Part shown: piece after piece, positions 8,873 through 17,676 of the stretch | Position numbering within the stretch: position 1 is the stretch's first letter | Layout of the letters: the number at the start of each line of letters is the position of its first letter | Assembly: GCA_965247585.1 (NCBI GenBank) | Contig: CBDFHC010000002.1 | Location: 62,001-126,000, forward strand | Length of the DNA stretch: 64,000 nucleotides | Direction: 5' to 3' | DNA from: CBDFHC01 sp965247585 | Lineage (GTDB): Bacteria > Chloroflexota > Dehalococcoidia > Lucifugimonadales > GCA-2712585 | Made by a program: the position numbers and the translations under genes | The notes under the pieces: model-generated | The model's database searches: none | The model's input: only the letters and a program-made list of their open reading frames with translations | What the model was told of the DNA's origin: nothing

Positions 8873-9516
8873 CCGGGATTGCAGCGGAGCTGACGATGCG
8901 ATTAGATGCCTGTACGGGCAGGCTGGTTGATGAGGCGTTTCAGGGAATGGTGGGTATTCGGGACCAGCGTGGAGGCAGCGGAGCGGGGACGGTGTGGCAC
9001 GCAGATGGTCTGGTGGTGACTAATAGCCACGTGGTGGGAGACGGTGAGCTGGAGATCCGGCTGCCGGGCGGTGGCGTGACGCGCGGAAAGGTGATAGCGA
9101 GGGAGCGTGACCTGGACCTGGCGGCGGTGATGGCGGAGGCTGAGAATCTGCACACCATTGCGCCAGGACGGTCCAGCGAATTGCGCGCGGGCCAGTGGGT
9201 GATGGCGTTGGGGTTTCCGTGGGGAGGTCTCGGCGCGGCGACGGCCGGTATGGTTGCCGAGGTTGGAGACGAGGCGCCGAGAGGATACAGGCCCCGGGGC
9301 GAGTGGGTGACGGTGAGCCTGCGGCTGAGGCCCGGTTATTCCGGCGGCCCGTTATTAGATGCAGCAGGACGGCTGGTGGGCGTGAATACGATGATGACGG
9401 GGCCGAACGCCGGGATGGCGGTGCCAGTACGCCAGGTTAAGGCGTTCCTGATGCGGGCGCTGGGGTTGGAAGGGACTGGCGCCGAGGAGGAGTCTCAGAG
9501 TTTGAGAGTAAATTGA
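8869..9516 (+). CDS. Trypsin-like serine protease, PDZ-less
   Basis: A 215-residue protease domain related to its upstream neighbour but lacking a PDZ domain. The triad is His54 (TNSHVVGD), Asp83 (RDLDLAAV) and Ser158 (GYSGGPLLDAAG), each in the standard HtrA context. No signal peptide is seen. The start overlaps the previous stop by 4 bases, so the two are probably made in fixed proportion and may form a hetero-oligomer. The C-terminal tail (GTGAEEESQSL) is acidic. The lack of PDZ means substrate selection may depend on the partner. Catalytic competence is likely by motif; function is inferred. Confidence 0.88.
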   Translation: MTGIAAELTMRLDACTGRLVDEAFQGMVGIRDQRGGSGAGTVWHADGLVVTNSHVVGDGELEIRLPGGGVTRGKVIARERDLDLAAVMAEAENLHTIAPGRSSELRAGQWVMALGFPWGGLGAATAGMVAEVGDEAPRGYRPRGEWVTVSLRLRPGYSGGPLLDAAGRLVGVNTMMTGPNAGMAVPVRQVKAFLMRALGLEGTGAEEESQSLRVN

Positions 9517-9524
9517 GTTGGATC

Positions 9525-9815
9525 AGCGATAGTGGGCGCAAGGGTTGGATGTGCTCTCCCCTCTCTACCAGATTCCTCGATCCTAAAGGACGGACTCGGA
9601 ATCGATCATGTTGGCGACCAGCACCAGGAAGGATGAAAATAGAGTGGCGGCTATCATCCATGGTGACCCGGCATAGCTATTACAAAGGATTGCAAATCAC
9701 AGGCTGGTGGTTCCCACCGTCCCGCCCTGGAAGGTTTAAAAGACGAATTTCTGAGGGACACCCTCAGACTCCCGCCAGAGGGGGCCATCCCCCTCTGGAC
9801 TCCCCCTTGGTAGGC
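9525..9815. repeat. Dispersed intergenic repeat, copy 2 (two modules)
   Basis: The 413-bp convergent gap 9517-9929 is mostly this repeat. The first module (about 9530-9690) has GGGCGCAAGGGTTGGATGTG, CAGATTCCTCGATCCT, GGACTCGGAATCGATCATG and CCAGCACCAG-AGGATGAAAA, then AGAGTGGCGGCTATCATCC. The second module (9690-9812) has GGCTGGTGGTTCCCACCGTC, GGAAGGTTTAAAA, the hairpin CTGAGGG-ACA-CCCTCAG (9751-9767) and a CCCCCTCTGGACTCCCCC end. No conserved reading frame runs through the copies. Confidence 0.88.
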
Positions 9816-9929
9816 TCAGACAGCGTAGGGACGGTGCTATTTTCATAGGAATGCCATGACTTGGCCGAACGTTCATCTTGAAGCGGGATGATGCTGAGAT
9901 TGCCTGACAAGTCAAAAACTCGCGAGGGC

Positions 9930-10906
9930 TCAATCCGGGGTGACGAGGCTTTCCGGGGTCTGGCCGGACAGGGCGCGTTGGATGTTGGCGTAACCGAATT
10001 CCACCGCCCTGAGGGTGGCCTCATTGGTTAGGCCGGCCATGTGGGGGGTGACCACCACGTTGTCCAGGTCAAAGAGAGGGTTATCGACGGGAGTGGGCTC
10101 CTCCTCCAGGACGTCCAAACCGGCGGCGGCGATCTTGCCGGAGGTCAAAGCGTCGTACAGGGACTTCTCGTCGATTACTGGTCCGCGGCAGGTGCTAACG
10201 ATGAAGGCGGTGGGCTTCATCATCTCCAGTTCGCGCCGGGAGATCATGCCGCGGGTGTGACGGTTCAGTGGCACATGGAGGGAAACGATGTCTGAGCGGC
10301 GCAAAAGCTCCTCCAAGGTGACGGGCTGGGCGCCGTATTGCTCCTGCACCTCGGGGGACATTTCGACGATGTCGTAGTAGAGGGTCTCGGTGTCGAAAGC
10401 CTTGAGCCGCTTGGCGACCTGCTTGCCGATTCGGCCCAGGCCGACGAGGCCGACGGTCTTTTCAGAGACTTCGCTGAGCTCCGTGGCGAGCATTGGGCCG
10501 CGCCACTGGCGTTGCTTCGAGGCGATGTACCACTGGTCCATGAGCCGCTTGCCCAGGGAGATCATGAGGGCGATGGTGTGCTCCGAAACGGCGATGGCGT
10601 TGGCGCCGCCGTTGTTGGCAATGGGGATGCCCAGCTCATTTATGGCGGGCACGTCAAGCTGGTCATAGCCGGCGCTGAGGGTTTGGAGGAGCTTTACGTT
10701 GGGGCAGTGCCTGAGCACCTCAGGGGAGACGTTGGGGACGATGGTGAGGATGGCGTCTGCGTCCCGGCACAATGGATGAGCTGGTCGTCAGGCAGGTCAG
10801 AATTGACCCAGAAGGATTCCATGCCTTCCGGCGCCGAATTGAGGGCGTGTTCAGAGCGGCCCTGAAGATACTCAGGAATCATGACGGCGATCTTGGCGCT
10901 TGGCAT
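9930..10906 (-). CDS. D-isomer specific 2-hydroxyacid dehydrogenase (apparent frameshift)
   Basis: NAD-dependent 2-hydroxyacid/phosphoglycerate dehydrogenase family. The nucleotide-binding GLVGLGRIGKQVAKRLKAF and the catalytic Arg (TCRGPVIDE), Glu (DVLEEEP) and His (TPHMAG) are present. The N-terminus (MPSAKIAVMIPEYLQG...DDQLIHC, from 10906) is in a different frame from the rest (RDADAILTIVPNVSPEVL onward). One extra base near 10767-10773, in the GCCGGG run, would restore a single reading frame of about 325 residues. It is either a genuine recent lesion or a one-base sequence error. Possible roles are D-lactate, glyoxylate/hydroxypyruvate or phosphoglycerate oxidation-reduction. Confidence 0.8.
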
Positions 10907-10959
10907 TGTCTCCCTTTCAGTTACGCAGGTTTGGATGAAGGCGGCGCAGGTCCCGGCCG

Positions 10960-11799
10960 CTAGAGGGGTTGCCAGTAGCGGCGATCTTCCAACCGGACCA
11001 TGTGGCCGTAGCCCGGCGCGGGGAAGTGGCCCACCACGGCGAGAAGGCCTTCGTTTTCCAGCCGCTGAAGGATGGAGCGGCGGGTTATTTTGGTCTGGTC
11101 CGGGTCCATGTCCGCCCTGGAAACCCAGTCAGTTTCCTGTACCTGGGCCGGATTGTGGAGTACGTCTCCGAGGATAAGGGCGCGCTGGCCCTGGGAACTT
11201 ATCATGATGCTCATGTGCCCAGGGGTGTGGCCTGGTGTTGGTATAGACGTAACTTCGCTGGTGAAGGCGTGCTCACCATCGTACATCTCGGCGAGGCCCA
11301 AGTCTGGCAAGGGCCAAACGCGCAACGGAGCGTTGGTGAAGCGCTGCGGCTGAATACCAGGATCACGGCAGGCGTCCCAGTCTTTGGCGCTCATCCAGTA
11401 GCGGGCGTTGGGGAAGGTGGGAGCGTAGGCGCCGCCCTCGGACAAGACGTTCCAGCCGACGTGGTCGCGGTGGAGGTGGGTCATGACAACCATATCGATT
11501 TCGTCCCGGCGCAGGCCGACGGCATTCATGTCATCCAGCAGCTCACCAAAGGCGCAGTCGGGGTCGTCCGGGGGTTTGGGGCCCATACCGGTGTCCACGA
11601 GGATGGTGCGGCCTTCGGAGCGGAGGAGGTAGGAGCTGAGGTTGAAGCGGACGCCGGGGCCGTCCACCAAATGATGTTGGTAGGGCTCCCACTGGTCGCC
11701 GGCTATGGATGGGAAGAAGGTGCAGAGGTCAAACTCCAGGGCGCCGTCCGAAAGGGCGGTGATCTGAACGTTGCCCACGGTTATGTGGCGGTCTGCCAT
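10960..11799 (-). CDS. Metallo-beta-lactamase fold hydrolase
   Basis: A 279-residue MBL-fold protein with the metal motif THLHRDHVGWN (His108, His110, Asp112, His113), a further His in TPGHTPGHMSI, Asp in LILGDVLHN and His in VVGHFPAPG. This set matches the AHL-lactonase/quinoprotein-like MBL group, which hydrolyses lactones, thioesters or related esters in the cytoplasm. No signal peptide. The divergent neighbour is an amidohydrolase (143 bp away), and the frameshifted dehydrogenase follows 53 bp downstream on the same strand, so a two-gene transcript is possible. The precise substrate is unknown. Confidence 0.88.
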   Translation of the reverse strand: MADRHITVGNVQITALSDGALEFDLCTFFPSIAGDQWEPYQHHLVDGPGVRFNLSSYLLRSEGRTILVDTGMGPKPPDDPDCAFGELLDDMNAVGLRRDEIDMVVMTHLHRDHVGWNVLSEGGAYAPTFPNARYWMSAKDWDACRDPGIQPQRFTNAPLRVWPLPDLGLAEMYDGEHAFTSEVTSIPTPGHTPGHMSIMISSQGQRALILGDVLHNPAQVQETDWVSRADMDPDQTKITRRSILQRLENEGLLAVVGHFPAPGYGHMVRLEDRRYWQPL

Positions 11800-11942
11800 A
11801 GACTCCTCCCGTGCCGGCGCGCAGTAAGCAGCGCGGCCAGGTGCATTCTAGCTGGAGGGTGGCGACAGTTCAACGGCGGTGTTGACGGTGAATTAGAGCA
11901 ATCCTAAACTGGTGAACAGCCGGTACAAGAAGGTGAGCGCAG

Positions 11943-13058
11943 TTGTCGTCTTACAGGGTGATCTCATCGGATAGCCACGTTGTCGAACCGCCGGACCTGT
12001 GGAAGACGAGGATAGAGTCCCGCTTCAGGGGGCGCGAGCCTAACATCGTATCGGAAGAGAACGGCGACTGGTGGTACTGTGACGGCCTAAAGCTGGCCAC
12101 GGGATTCGGGTTCGGCGGCGCGCAGGCGGGGAAGCGGTTCGACGACCCGATGGGGATGACGGTGGGAGACACCTTCGAGAACGTGAGGCCGGGCGGGTAT
12201 ATCCCGGACGAGCATCTGAAGGACATGGATATTGACGGGGTGGACGTGGACATTATCTACCCCACGCTGGGGCTACAACTCTATAACGTGCCGGATAGCG
12301 AGCTGCTCTCTGCGGTGTTCCGGGCGTACAACGATTGGCTGGGGGAGTTCTGCGGGACGGCGCCGAAGCGGATGTCTGGCATCGCCATGCTGAATGTGGA
12401 CGACGTGCAGGACGCGGTCTCAGAGCTAAAGCGGTGCAGCAAGATGGGGTTCGTGGGGGCGATGATCACGGTGTACCCGCCGGTGGGGAAGAGGTACGAC
12501 CAGCCGGAGTACGAGCCGCTGTGGGCCACGGCGGAGGAGCTGGCAATGCCGCTGGGGCTGCACGCGGCGACGAACCGCCACGGTTCCGGGGAGGGAGACT
12601 CGGCGACGCGGACGCTGTCCATTTCGGTGAACTTCGACCACTACGCTAGGATGTCGCTATGCCACATCATCTACAGCGGGGTGTTCGAGCGGCACCCGAG
12701 ACTTCAAATCGGGTCGGTGGAGCACGAAGTGGCGTGGGCGGCGCACTTCCTGGAGAGGCTGGACTACAATTACAGCCAGCGGGCGCCAGGGGTGATGGGA
12801 TTGCGCTTTAAGGATGACGTGTTGCCCAGCGATTTCTTCCGCAGCAACGTGTTTATTGGGTTTCAGGAGGACGCGCTGGGTATGCAACTGCGCGATTACA
12901 TCGGGGTGGACACGCTGCAGTGGGGGTCTGACTATCCGCACCAGGAGTCCACGTTCCCGCGCAGCAGGGAGATACTGGAAGAGATTCTTTCGGACTGCAC
13001 GGAAGAAGAGAAGGCGAAGATTGCCGGGGGCAACGCGGCGCGGGTGTACGGGGTTTAG
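11943..13058 (+). CDS. Amidohydrolase 2 family TIM-barrel protein (ACMSD-like)
   Basis: A 371-residue metal-dependent amidohydrolase/decarboxylase. It opens with SSYRVISSDSHVVEPPDLW, where the early metal motif is DSH (His but no second HxH), typical of many environmental amidohydrolase-2 proteins. Later blocks are LHAATNRHG, the NFDHYARMSLCHIIYSGVFERHP helix-strand and the terminal metal Asp in QWGSDYPHQESTFP. TTG start at 11943 with AAGGTGAG upstream. A paralogue on the other strand at 26210-27367 shares SSDSHVVEPP, GSDYPH-ESTFPRS and much between. Members decarboxylate or hydrolyse aromatic or carboxylated compounds; the reaction here is unknown. Confidence 0.87.
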   Translation: MSSYRVISSDSHVVEPPDLWKTRIESRFRGREPNIVSEENGDWWYCDGLKLATGFGFGGAQAGKRFDDPMGMTVGDTFENVRPGGYIPDEHLKDMDIDGVDVDIIYPTLGLQLYNVPDSELLSAVFRAYNDWLGEFCGTAPKRMSGIAMLNVDDVQDAVSELKRCSKMGFVGAMITVYPPVGKRYDQPEYEPLWATAEELAMPLGLHAATNRHGSGEGDSATRTLSISVNFDHYARMSLCHIIYSGVFERHPRLQIGSVEHEVAWAAHFLERLDYNYSQRAPGVMGLRFKDDVLPSDFFRSNVFIGFQEDALGMQLRDYIGVDTLQWGSDYPHQESTFPRSREILEEILSDCTEEEKAKIAGGNAARVYGV

Positions 13059-13250
13059 GGGGTGGGGGGGGCGAAGGCTTGGCTGTGGACAGCCACGGCG
13101 GGACAGTGGTGGTTGTAGAGACGGCCAAGATGAGGGCGGGTCGGATGGGATGCTTTTAGCACTAGCGGCGGAGCTTCACTTACCCACGCACGGAGAACAG
13201 GATAGCATGACACTAACCACCGTGGAGAAGCCGGTGAGGGGGAATGTGCT

Positions 13251-13445
13251 ATGGCAGATGAACTGGAGCTGGACAACGTGCGAGTGGACTATGACGCAGG
13301 GGCCAACGTGCTCTACATCTACTTCGGCAGACCTTCCACGGCCGACGACAGTCATGTGACGGATGAAGGGGTGGTTATCGGGACCCGAGAGGACAGGATC
13401 ATGGGTTTAACCATACTGAATGCCAAGGAGAAGATTTACTCTTAG
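13251..13445 (+). CDS. DUF2283 family protein
   Basis: A 64-residue protein with the DUF2283 pattern: VDYDAGANVLYIYFG followed by EGVVIGTREDRIMGLTILNAKEK. The family is small, widespread and uncharacterised; members sometimes sit next to DUF4258-type toxin-like partners, but none is seen here. GAGGGGGAATGTGCT precedes the ATG. It stands alone between the amidohydrolase and gamma-glutamyltransferase; 13059-13250 and 13446-13642 show no other gene or repeat. Confidence 0.82.
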   Translation: MADELELDNVRVDYDAGANVLYIYFGRPSTADDSHVTDEGVVIGTREDRIMGLTILNAKEKIYS

Positions 13446-13642
13446 CCCGCGTCTACGGTCATGCACTGGGCCTAGGTGGTCTTGCTGTCGTGGGTTATGG
13501 TGAAGGATAGCTGACGGTATTCTGGCGCCGCGCTCCCGGTTTGACCGCTCCGTGTCCACTATCTATGATTCGGACGCTGATGGGCGGCATTTAGGACGGG
13601 TTGTGCAGGGTCGGTGAGAGGGTTTGAGGCAGGAGAGCGGGC

Positions 13643-15382
13643 ATGGCGAATTCCAAGCGCCCAAGGGTAGGAGGTTGGACCGTGGAGCGAAGTAGCTGGA
13701 GAGTGGTAAAGGACGGGTTGCGGGCGAAGTCAGCTATGGTGATTTCGGAGCATCCTTCGGTGACGGAGACGGCCATAAGCGTCCTGCGCGAGGGCGGCAA
13801 CGCGGTGGATGCCGCCGTGGCAGCGGGCTTCGCGCTGGCGGTGTGCCGGCCCTTCATGAGCGGCATAGGGGGTGGGGGGCACATGGTTATCTTCGACTCC
13901 AAGCGGGCGAAGACGGCGGTGGTTGACTACAACATGCGGGCACCGGGAGAGGCGACGCCGGATATGTATGAGACGGCGGCGGGCAGCGCGGGGAACTTCG
14001 GGTGGCCGCCGGTGAAGGACGAAGCCAACGCGATTGGGCACCGGGCGGTGACGGTGCCGGGCACGGTGGCGGGGTTGTGCACGGCGTTGGAGCGTTATGG
14101 CACCATGCCGCGGCAAGAGGTGATGAAGTCCGCGGTGTCGCTGGCGGAGGAAGGCTCCGAGGTGGACATATTCCTCAGCCTGCTCATATCAAGCTGGTGG
14201 CCGGTGATATCACGATTCCCGCACACGATACCTTTGTTTACAAGTCCGGAGGGGAGGATACTTTCGGCACCGGTGTCGCTGGCGCCGGGGGGTAAGCTAG
14301 TGCAGAAGGAGTTGGCGGAGACGCTACGGCGGGTGGCGGAGGGTGGGCCGGAGGCTTTCTACCAGGGGGAGACGGCGCGGCTGATGGCGGAGGAGGTGAG
14401 ACGCCACGGAGGGGTGCTATCGGTGGATGACCTAGCGAGCTACCGGGCGGAGGTGCACGAGCCGGGGCTGACGACGGAGTATCGTGGTAACACCGTCGTG
14501 GCGGTGCCAGGCCCCTGCGGCGGCCCCACGGTGGTGGAGGCGCTGAATGTGATGCAGAACTTCGACGTGGGAGGGATGGGCCACAACTCGGTAGAGGCGC
14601 TGCACGTGGTGGCGGAGTCGCTACGGCTGTCGTTCGCGGACCGGCTGCGGCTGATGGGGGACCCGGACTACGTACCGGTGCCCTACGACCGGCTCACATC
14701 GCCGGACTACGCCAAGGAGCTGGCGGCGGGAATCGATTTGGACCGGGCGGCCTCGTTGCCACCGGTGGAGGAGCTGCAGAGCTCGGCGGCAGGCGAGGCT
14801 GTCACGGTGGCCGGGGGACTGCCGGCCGGGGAGACGACGCAACTTTGCGTAGTGGATGGCACGGGAGGGGCGGTTTCGATGACGCAGACGTTGCAGACGT
14901 ACAGCGGGGTGATCCCGCCCGGCACCGGGGTGGCGCTAAACGGGGCGATGCTCTGGTTTAATCCAGAGCCGGGGAGGGCTAACTCCATTGCGGGTGGGAA
15001 GCGGATCCTGGCGAATATGTCGCCGATCATTTTGCTGAAAGACGGGAAGCCGTTTCTGGTGACCGGCGCGCCCGGGGGGCGGAAGATTAAGAGCGCGGTG
15101 GCGCAGGTGGTGTCCAACGTGGTGGACCACGGGATGGACGTACACCGGGCGGTGAACGAACCGAGGATTGACTGCAGCGGCACGGAGATCCGGGCGGACG
15201 ATAGAATCCCGGAGGATGTGCTGGACGGACTGCGGCGAAGGGGCCATCAGGTAGAGGCGGTGCCGGAGGAGTTCCTGATACGCCGGTTCGCGGGGCCAAC
15301 AGGCATTCTGATCGACACGGAGTCAGGTGAGCTGCACGGGGGGCTGTGCCAGTTCGACCAGACGGACGCGATGGGATACTAA
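13643..15382 (+). CDS. Gamma-glutamyltransferase family protein (Ntn hydrolase)
   Basis: A 579-residue member of the gamma-glutamyltranspeptidase/acylase family. The self-cleavage and catalytic Thr is expected in GETTQLCVVDGTGGAVSMTQTL (Thr398 or 399, split here across the motif), and the small-subunit glycine loop TGAPGGRKIKSAVAQ is present. The large-subunit motif AEGGPEAFYQGETA and the N-terminal GGNAVDAAVAAGFALAVCRPFMSGIGGGGHM are typical. There is no signal peptide, so it is probably cytoplasmic, unlike classical periplasmic GGT. Start ATG 13643 with AGGAGAG upstream. Likely reactions are hydrolysis or transfer of gamma-glutamyl or acyl amides. Confidence 0.9.
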   Translation: MANSKRPRVGGWTVERSSWRVVKDGLRAKSAMVISEHPSVTETAISVLREGGNAVDAAVAAGFALAVCRPFMSGIGGGGHMVIFDSKRAKTAVVDYNMRAPGEATPDMYETAAGSAGNFGWPPVKDEANAIGHRAVTVPGTVAGLCTALERYGTMPRQEVMKSAVSLAEEGSEVDIFLSLLISSWWPVISRFPHTIPLFTSPEGRILSAPVSLAPGGKLVQKELAETLRRVAEGGPEAFYQGETARLMAEEVRRHGGVLSVDDLASYRAEVHEPGLTTEYRGNTVVAVPGPCGGPTVVEALNVMQNFDVGGMGHNSVEALHVVAESLRLSFADRLRLMGDPDYVPVPYDRLTSPDYAKELAAGIDLDRAASLPPVEELQSSAAGEAVTVAGGLPAGETTQLCVVDGTGGAVSMTQTLQTYSGVIPPGTGVALNGAMLWFNPEPGRANSIAGGKRILANMSPIILLKDGKPFLVTGAPGGRKIKSAVAQVVSNVVDHGMDVHRAVNEPRIDCSGTEIRADDRIPEDVLDGLRRRGHQVEAVPEEFLIRRFAGPTGILIDTESGELHGGLCQFDQTDAMGY

Positions 15383-15453
15383 AGGGCTGGTTTACAATTG
15401 GCAGGGCTTGGTCCACCGGGCGGCCAGTCTTGGAGAGAAGACAGGAGGAGTTG

Positions 15454-15768
15454 ATGCTATTTCACGTAACGGCGAGTCACGTTCCAGCGGATTGCCTGGC
15501 GAACAACCTGGAGCGGATGCCGGCGCTGGTGGAGTGGGTAGAAGGCTCGGCAGCGCTGGCTGAGGGGTTGGGGGTGAAGGTGCATTTCTTTGTGAACGCG
15601 GCGCCGGAGCATGTCTCTTACCTTCTGCTGGAGGCGGACAGTCTGCCGCCGGTGACCCGGTTTGTGGACTCGATACCCATCCGGCAGGACTTCAAGGTGA
15701 CACCGGTGGTGCCGGACAAGGAGTTGGCGCAACTGGCACGAGACTTCATGGCGCAGCAGGGCGGCTAG
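15454..15768 (+). CDS. Small conserved-looking protein, possible ferredoxin-like fold
   Basis: A 104-residue protein of unknown function. ATG 15454 is preceded by an excellent AGGAGG ribosome site, which decides the start. The pattern (MLFHVTASHVPADC, a helix ALVEWVEGSAALAEGLGVKVHFFVN, then VSYLLLEADSLPPVTRFVDSIP) looks like a beta-alpha-beta dimeric barrel monomer of the kind in stress-response or NIPSNAP-like proteins; this is a fold guess only. It lies 71 bp after the gamma-glutamyltransferase on the same strand and may be co-transcribed. No catalytic motif is evident. Confidence 0.65.
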   Translation: MLFHVTASHVPADCLANNLERMPALVEWVEGSAALAEGLGVKVHFFVNAAPEHVSYLLLEADSLPPVTRFVDSIPIRQDFKVTPVVPDKELAQLARDFMAQQGG

Positions 15769-15781
15769 AGGGTCCGCGACT

Positions 15782-16837
15782 TTAGTTGGCGGTGGGGGCG
15801 GACATGGACCCAGTGACGAGCAAGGTGGCGCCGTTTTGAGCTACCTGGAACGACTGGAACCCCAGGAACCGCTGGTCAGCAAAGGGACGGTTCTCCTGGA
15901 CAAGGGAGAAGCCGCTGAGGCCCAAGGCATCGGCGCCGACAGCCTCGATGGCGGCGGAGGCAGCTTCGATGGAAGTGAAGCGCATGACGGTGGTGGTAAC
16001 CAAGGTGACGCCGTCAGGGTCAAAGTGAAAGCTGACGCCCCTGGCCGAGCAGTTTTCGTATTCCGCACAAACCGATGAGGCGTTCATGTATATGCCAGAA
16101 GGGAGCGCAGCTACCATCTCCGATACGCCGGGTCTGACCAGGATAGAGCCACCCTGGCGAGTGTGCAGCTCAGCGGCCCACTTGTAGAAGGGACGGCCCT
16201 CAATTGAGGCGTGGCCGGAGTTTATGACCAGGACGGTCATTACCACCGGCGTAGGGTCACCGGCGGGCTCCCAGAACTCCAAGGACTGGTAGTAGTCTTG
16301 ACGCCAACCGCCGTCCTGTAGGTTCAGCCTGGTGTTTGCCAGGTCCAGCCTTCCGCTATAAATATAGACGAAGAACCTGGAACTCCGAGAGCCCATTCGC
16401 ACGATCTGGTCAACGGTGGTCTTTTGGCCCAGGACCTCAAAGGCGGAGGCGGTGGCTAAGAAGCTCTCCCGGATTAACAAGAAGCGGCTCTCGGTTAGGT
16501 CCAGGGGTTTCCAGGTGGTGAGATCGGCGTATTCAACGAACTGGCCGCGGGAGTGCTGGGGTATTAGGGCAAGGAGCTGAGGGAATAGGTCCGCCGAGGC
16601 GCGTGTTGGGGGTTCGGTTGGCGTTGGAGACGGTGGGACCGGCGTAGGAGTATCGGCAGGCGTGGGCGGCAAGGGTGTGGGGGTGGGTGAGATGGGCGCC
16701 GAGGCCGTGACGCCAGAGGCAGAAGTGGATGAGACGGTTGGTGTAGGGCCAGCCGACGGATTTCGGCATCCGAAGAGGGTTAAGGTGGAAACGGCGATGA
16801 AGAGAAGGGTAATGGCGGCGCGGAACATTCTGGCCAT
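15782..16837 (-). CDS. Putative lipoprotein with Thr/Pro-rich linker
   Basis: About 351 residues from the ATG at 16837. It starts with a lipoprotein signal (MARMFRAAITLLFIAVSTLTLFGC, written here as one hydrophobic run of about 17 residues ending in lipobox LFGC), so it should be anchored to the outer face of the membrane by the Cys. A low-complexity linker of Thr/Pro repeats (PTPTPLPPTPADTPTPVPP) follows, then a globular domain of about 250 residues with DLFPQLLALIPQ and a pattern of alternating strands. A longer upstream open frame exists but would bury the signal peptide. Divergent from the nitroreductase. The globular domain is not recognised. Confidence 0.78.
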   Translation of the reverse strand: MARMFRAAITLLFIAVSTLTLFGCRNPSAGPTPTVSSTSASGVTASAPISPTPTPLPPTPADTPTPVPPSPTPTEPPTRASADLFPQLLALIPQHSRGQFVEYADLTTWKPLDLTESRFLLIRESFLATASAFEVLGQKTTVDQIVRMGSRSSRFFVYIYSGRLDLANTRLNLQDGGWRQDYYQSLEFWEPAGDPTPVVMTVLVINSGHASIEGRPFYKWAAELHTRQGGSILVRPGVSEMVAALPSGIYMNASSVCAEYENCSARGVSFHFDPDGVTLVTTTVMRFTSIEAASAAIEAVGADALGLSGFSLVQENRPFADQRFLGFQSFQVAQNGATLLVTGSMSAPTAN

Positions 16838-16978
16838 TATAGGGCAGCTTGGGCCGGGACCCAAACCCAGGGCGGTTGACGGCCGGTCGGGGGGTAAATA
16901 TGCTGCTGGGTGCTTATGCGGTTGGCGGCGGGCTCGGGAGGCGAGCCTGGAACCAGCCAAAGCTAGGAGGGAACGCTG

Positions 16979-17602
16979 ATGGATACTGCCAGCCGATTCG
17001 AAATGCCGTTGGGGGAAGCGATATTCAGCCTTCGGGCGATTCGGAGGTTCCGGGGCGATCCGATACCTGAGGAGGACCTTCGGGGCGTGCTGGAAGCGGC
17101 GATCCGAGCGCCCAACGGGGGGAACCAGCAGCCGTGGCGCTTTCTGGTTGTCAAGGATAGGGAGCTGCGCGCCCAACTGGCCGCGCTGTACCGGGAAGCG
17201 TGGTGGGCGAAGCGCCGGGACGTGGGGATAAACGGACCGGAGGATATTCCGGAGGAGAACCGGGTGATGCGGTCAGCTATGCGGATGGCGGACGAAATTG
17301 GGCGGGCGCCGGTGATGGTGCTGGTATGCTCAACAATTCAGGGACAGAGCGGATTTGGATCGGTGATACCGTCAGTGCAGAACATGTTGCTGGCGGCGAG
17401 GTGCCTGGGTATAGGCGGGACGATCACGACGTTGCATCCGGAGGTTGCGGAGCGGGTGCAGCGGCTCTTTGGGGTACCGGAGACGGCGAAGGTGGTGTAC
17501 TGCGTGCCGTTGGGCTATCCCAGGGGAAGGTTTGGGCCGGTGACCAGGGCACCGCTGGCCGAGGTGGCCTGCTACGACCGTTGGGACGGCCCGTCGGTGT
17601 GA
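16979..17602 (+). CDS. Nitroreductase family protein
   Basis: A 207-residue FMN-dependent oxidoreductase of the nitroreductase fold. The N-terminal RAIRRFRGDPIPEEDLRGVLEAAIRAPNGGN (phosphate-binding Arg-Arg, then the APN-GNxQPW flavin motif) is diagnostic, and LLAARCLGIGGTITT is the conserved central helix. AGGAGGGA precedes the ATG at 16979. Members reduce nitro-aromatics or quinones, or dehalogenate or deiodinate substrates, with NAD(P)H. The gene lies alone between a divergent lipoprotein and a convergent Mo-hydroxylase. Substrate unknown. Confidence 0.9.
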   Translation: MDTASRFEMPLGEAIFSLRAIRRFRGDPIPEEDLRGVLEAAIRAPNGGNQQPWRFLVVKDRELRAQLAALYREAWWAKRRDVGINGPEDIPEENRVMRSAMRMADEIGRAPVMVLVCSTIQGQSGFGSVIPSVQNMLLAARCLGIGGTITTLHPEVAERVQRLFGVPETAKVVYCVPLGYPRGRFGPVTRAPLAEVACYDRWDGPSV

Positions 17603-17676
17603 AAACGGGGCGCGGTTTTCCAGCGCGGGTGGCGGGTGTGCTCCGACGGCGTCGAGAGGTGCGCCAGCCCCGAGTG

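Noticed and set aside
9513..9848. Open frame across a repeat copy with the recurrent peptide ITGWWFPPSRPGRF
   Set aside because: Similar peptides occur in other repeat copies but with shifted frames, no conserved start and no ribosome site; the noncoding repeat explains the similarity.
16838..17176. Upstream extension of the lipoprotein gene to give 464 residues
   Set aside because: The longer start would put about 110 Arg/Pro-rich residues ahead of a clear lipoprotein signal and would overlap the nitroreductase start.
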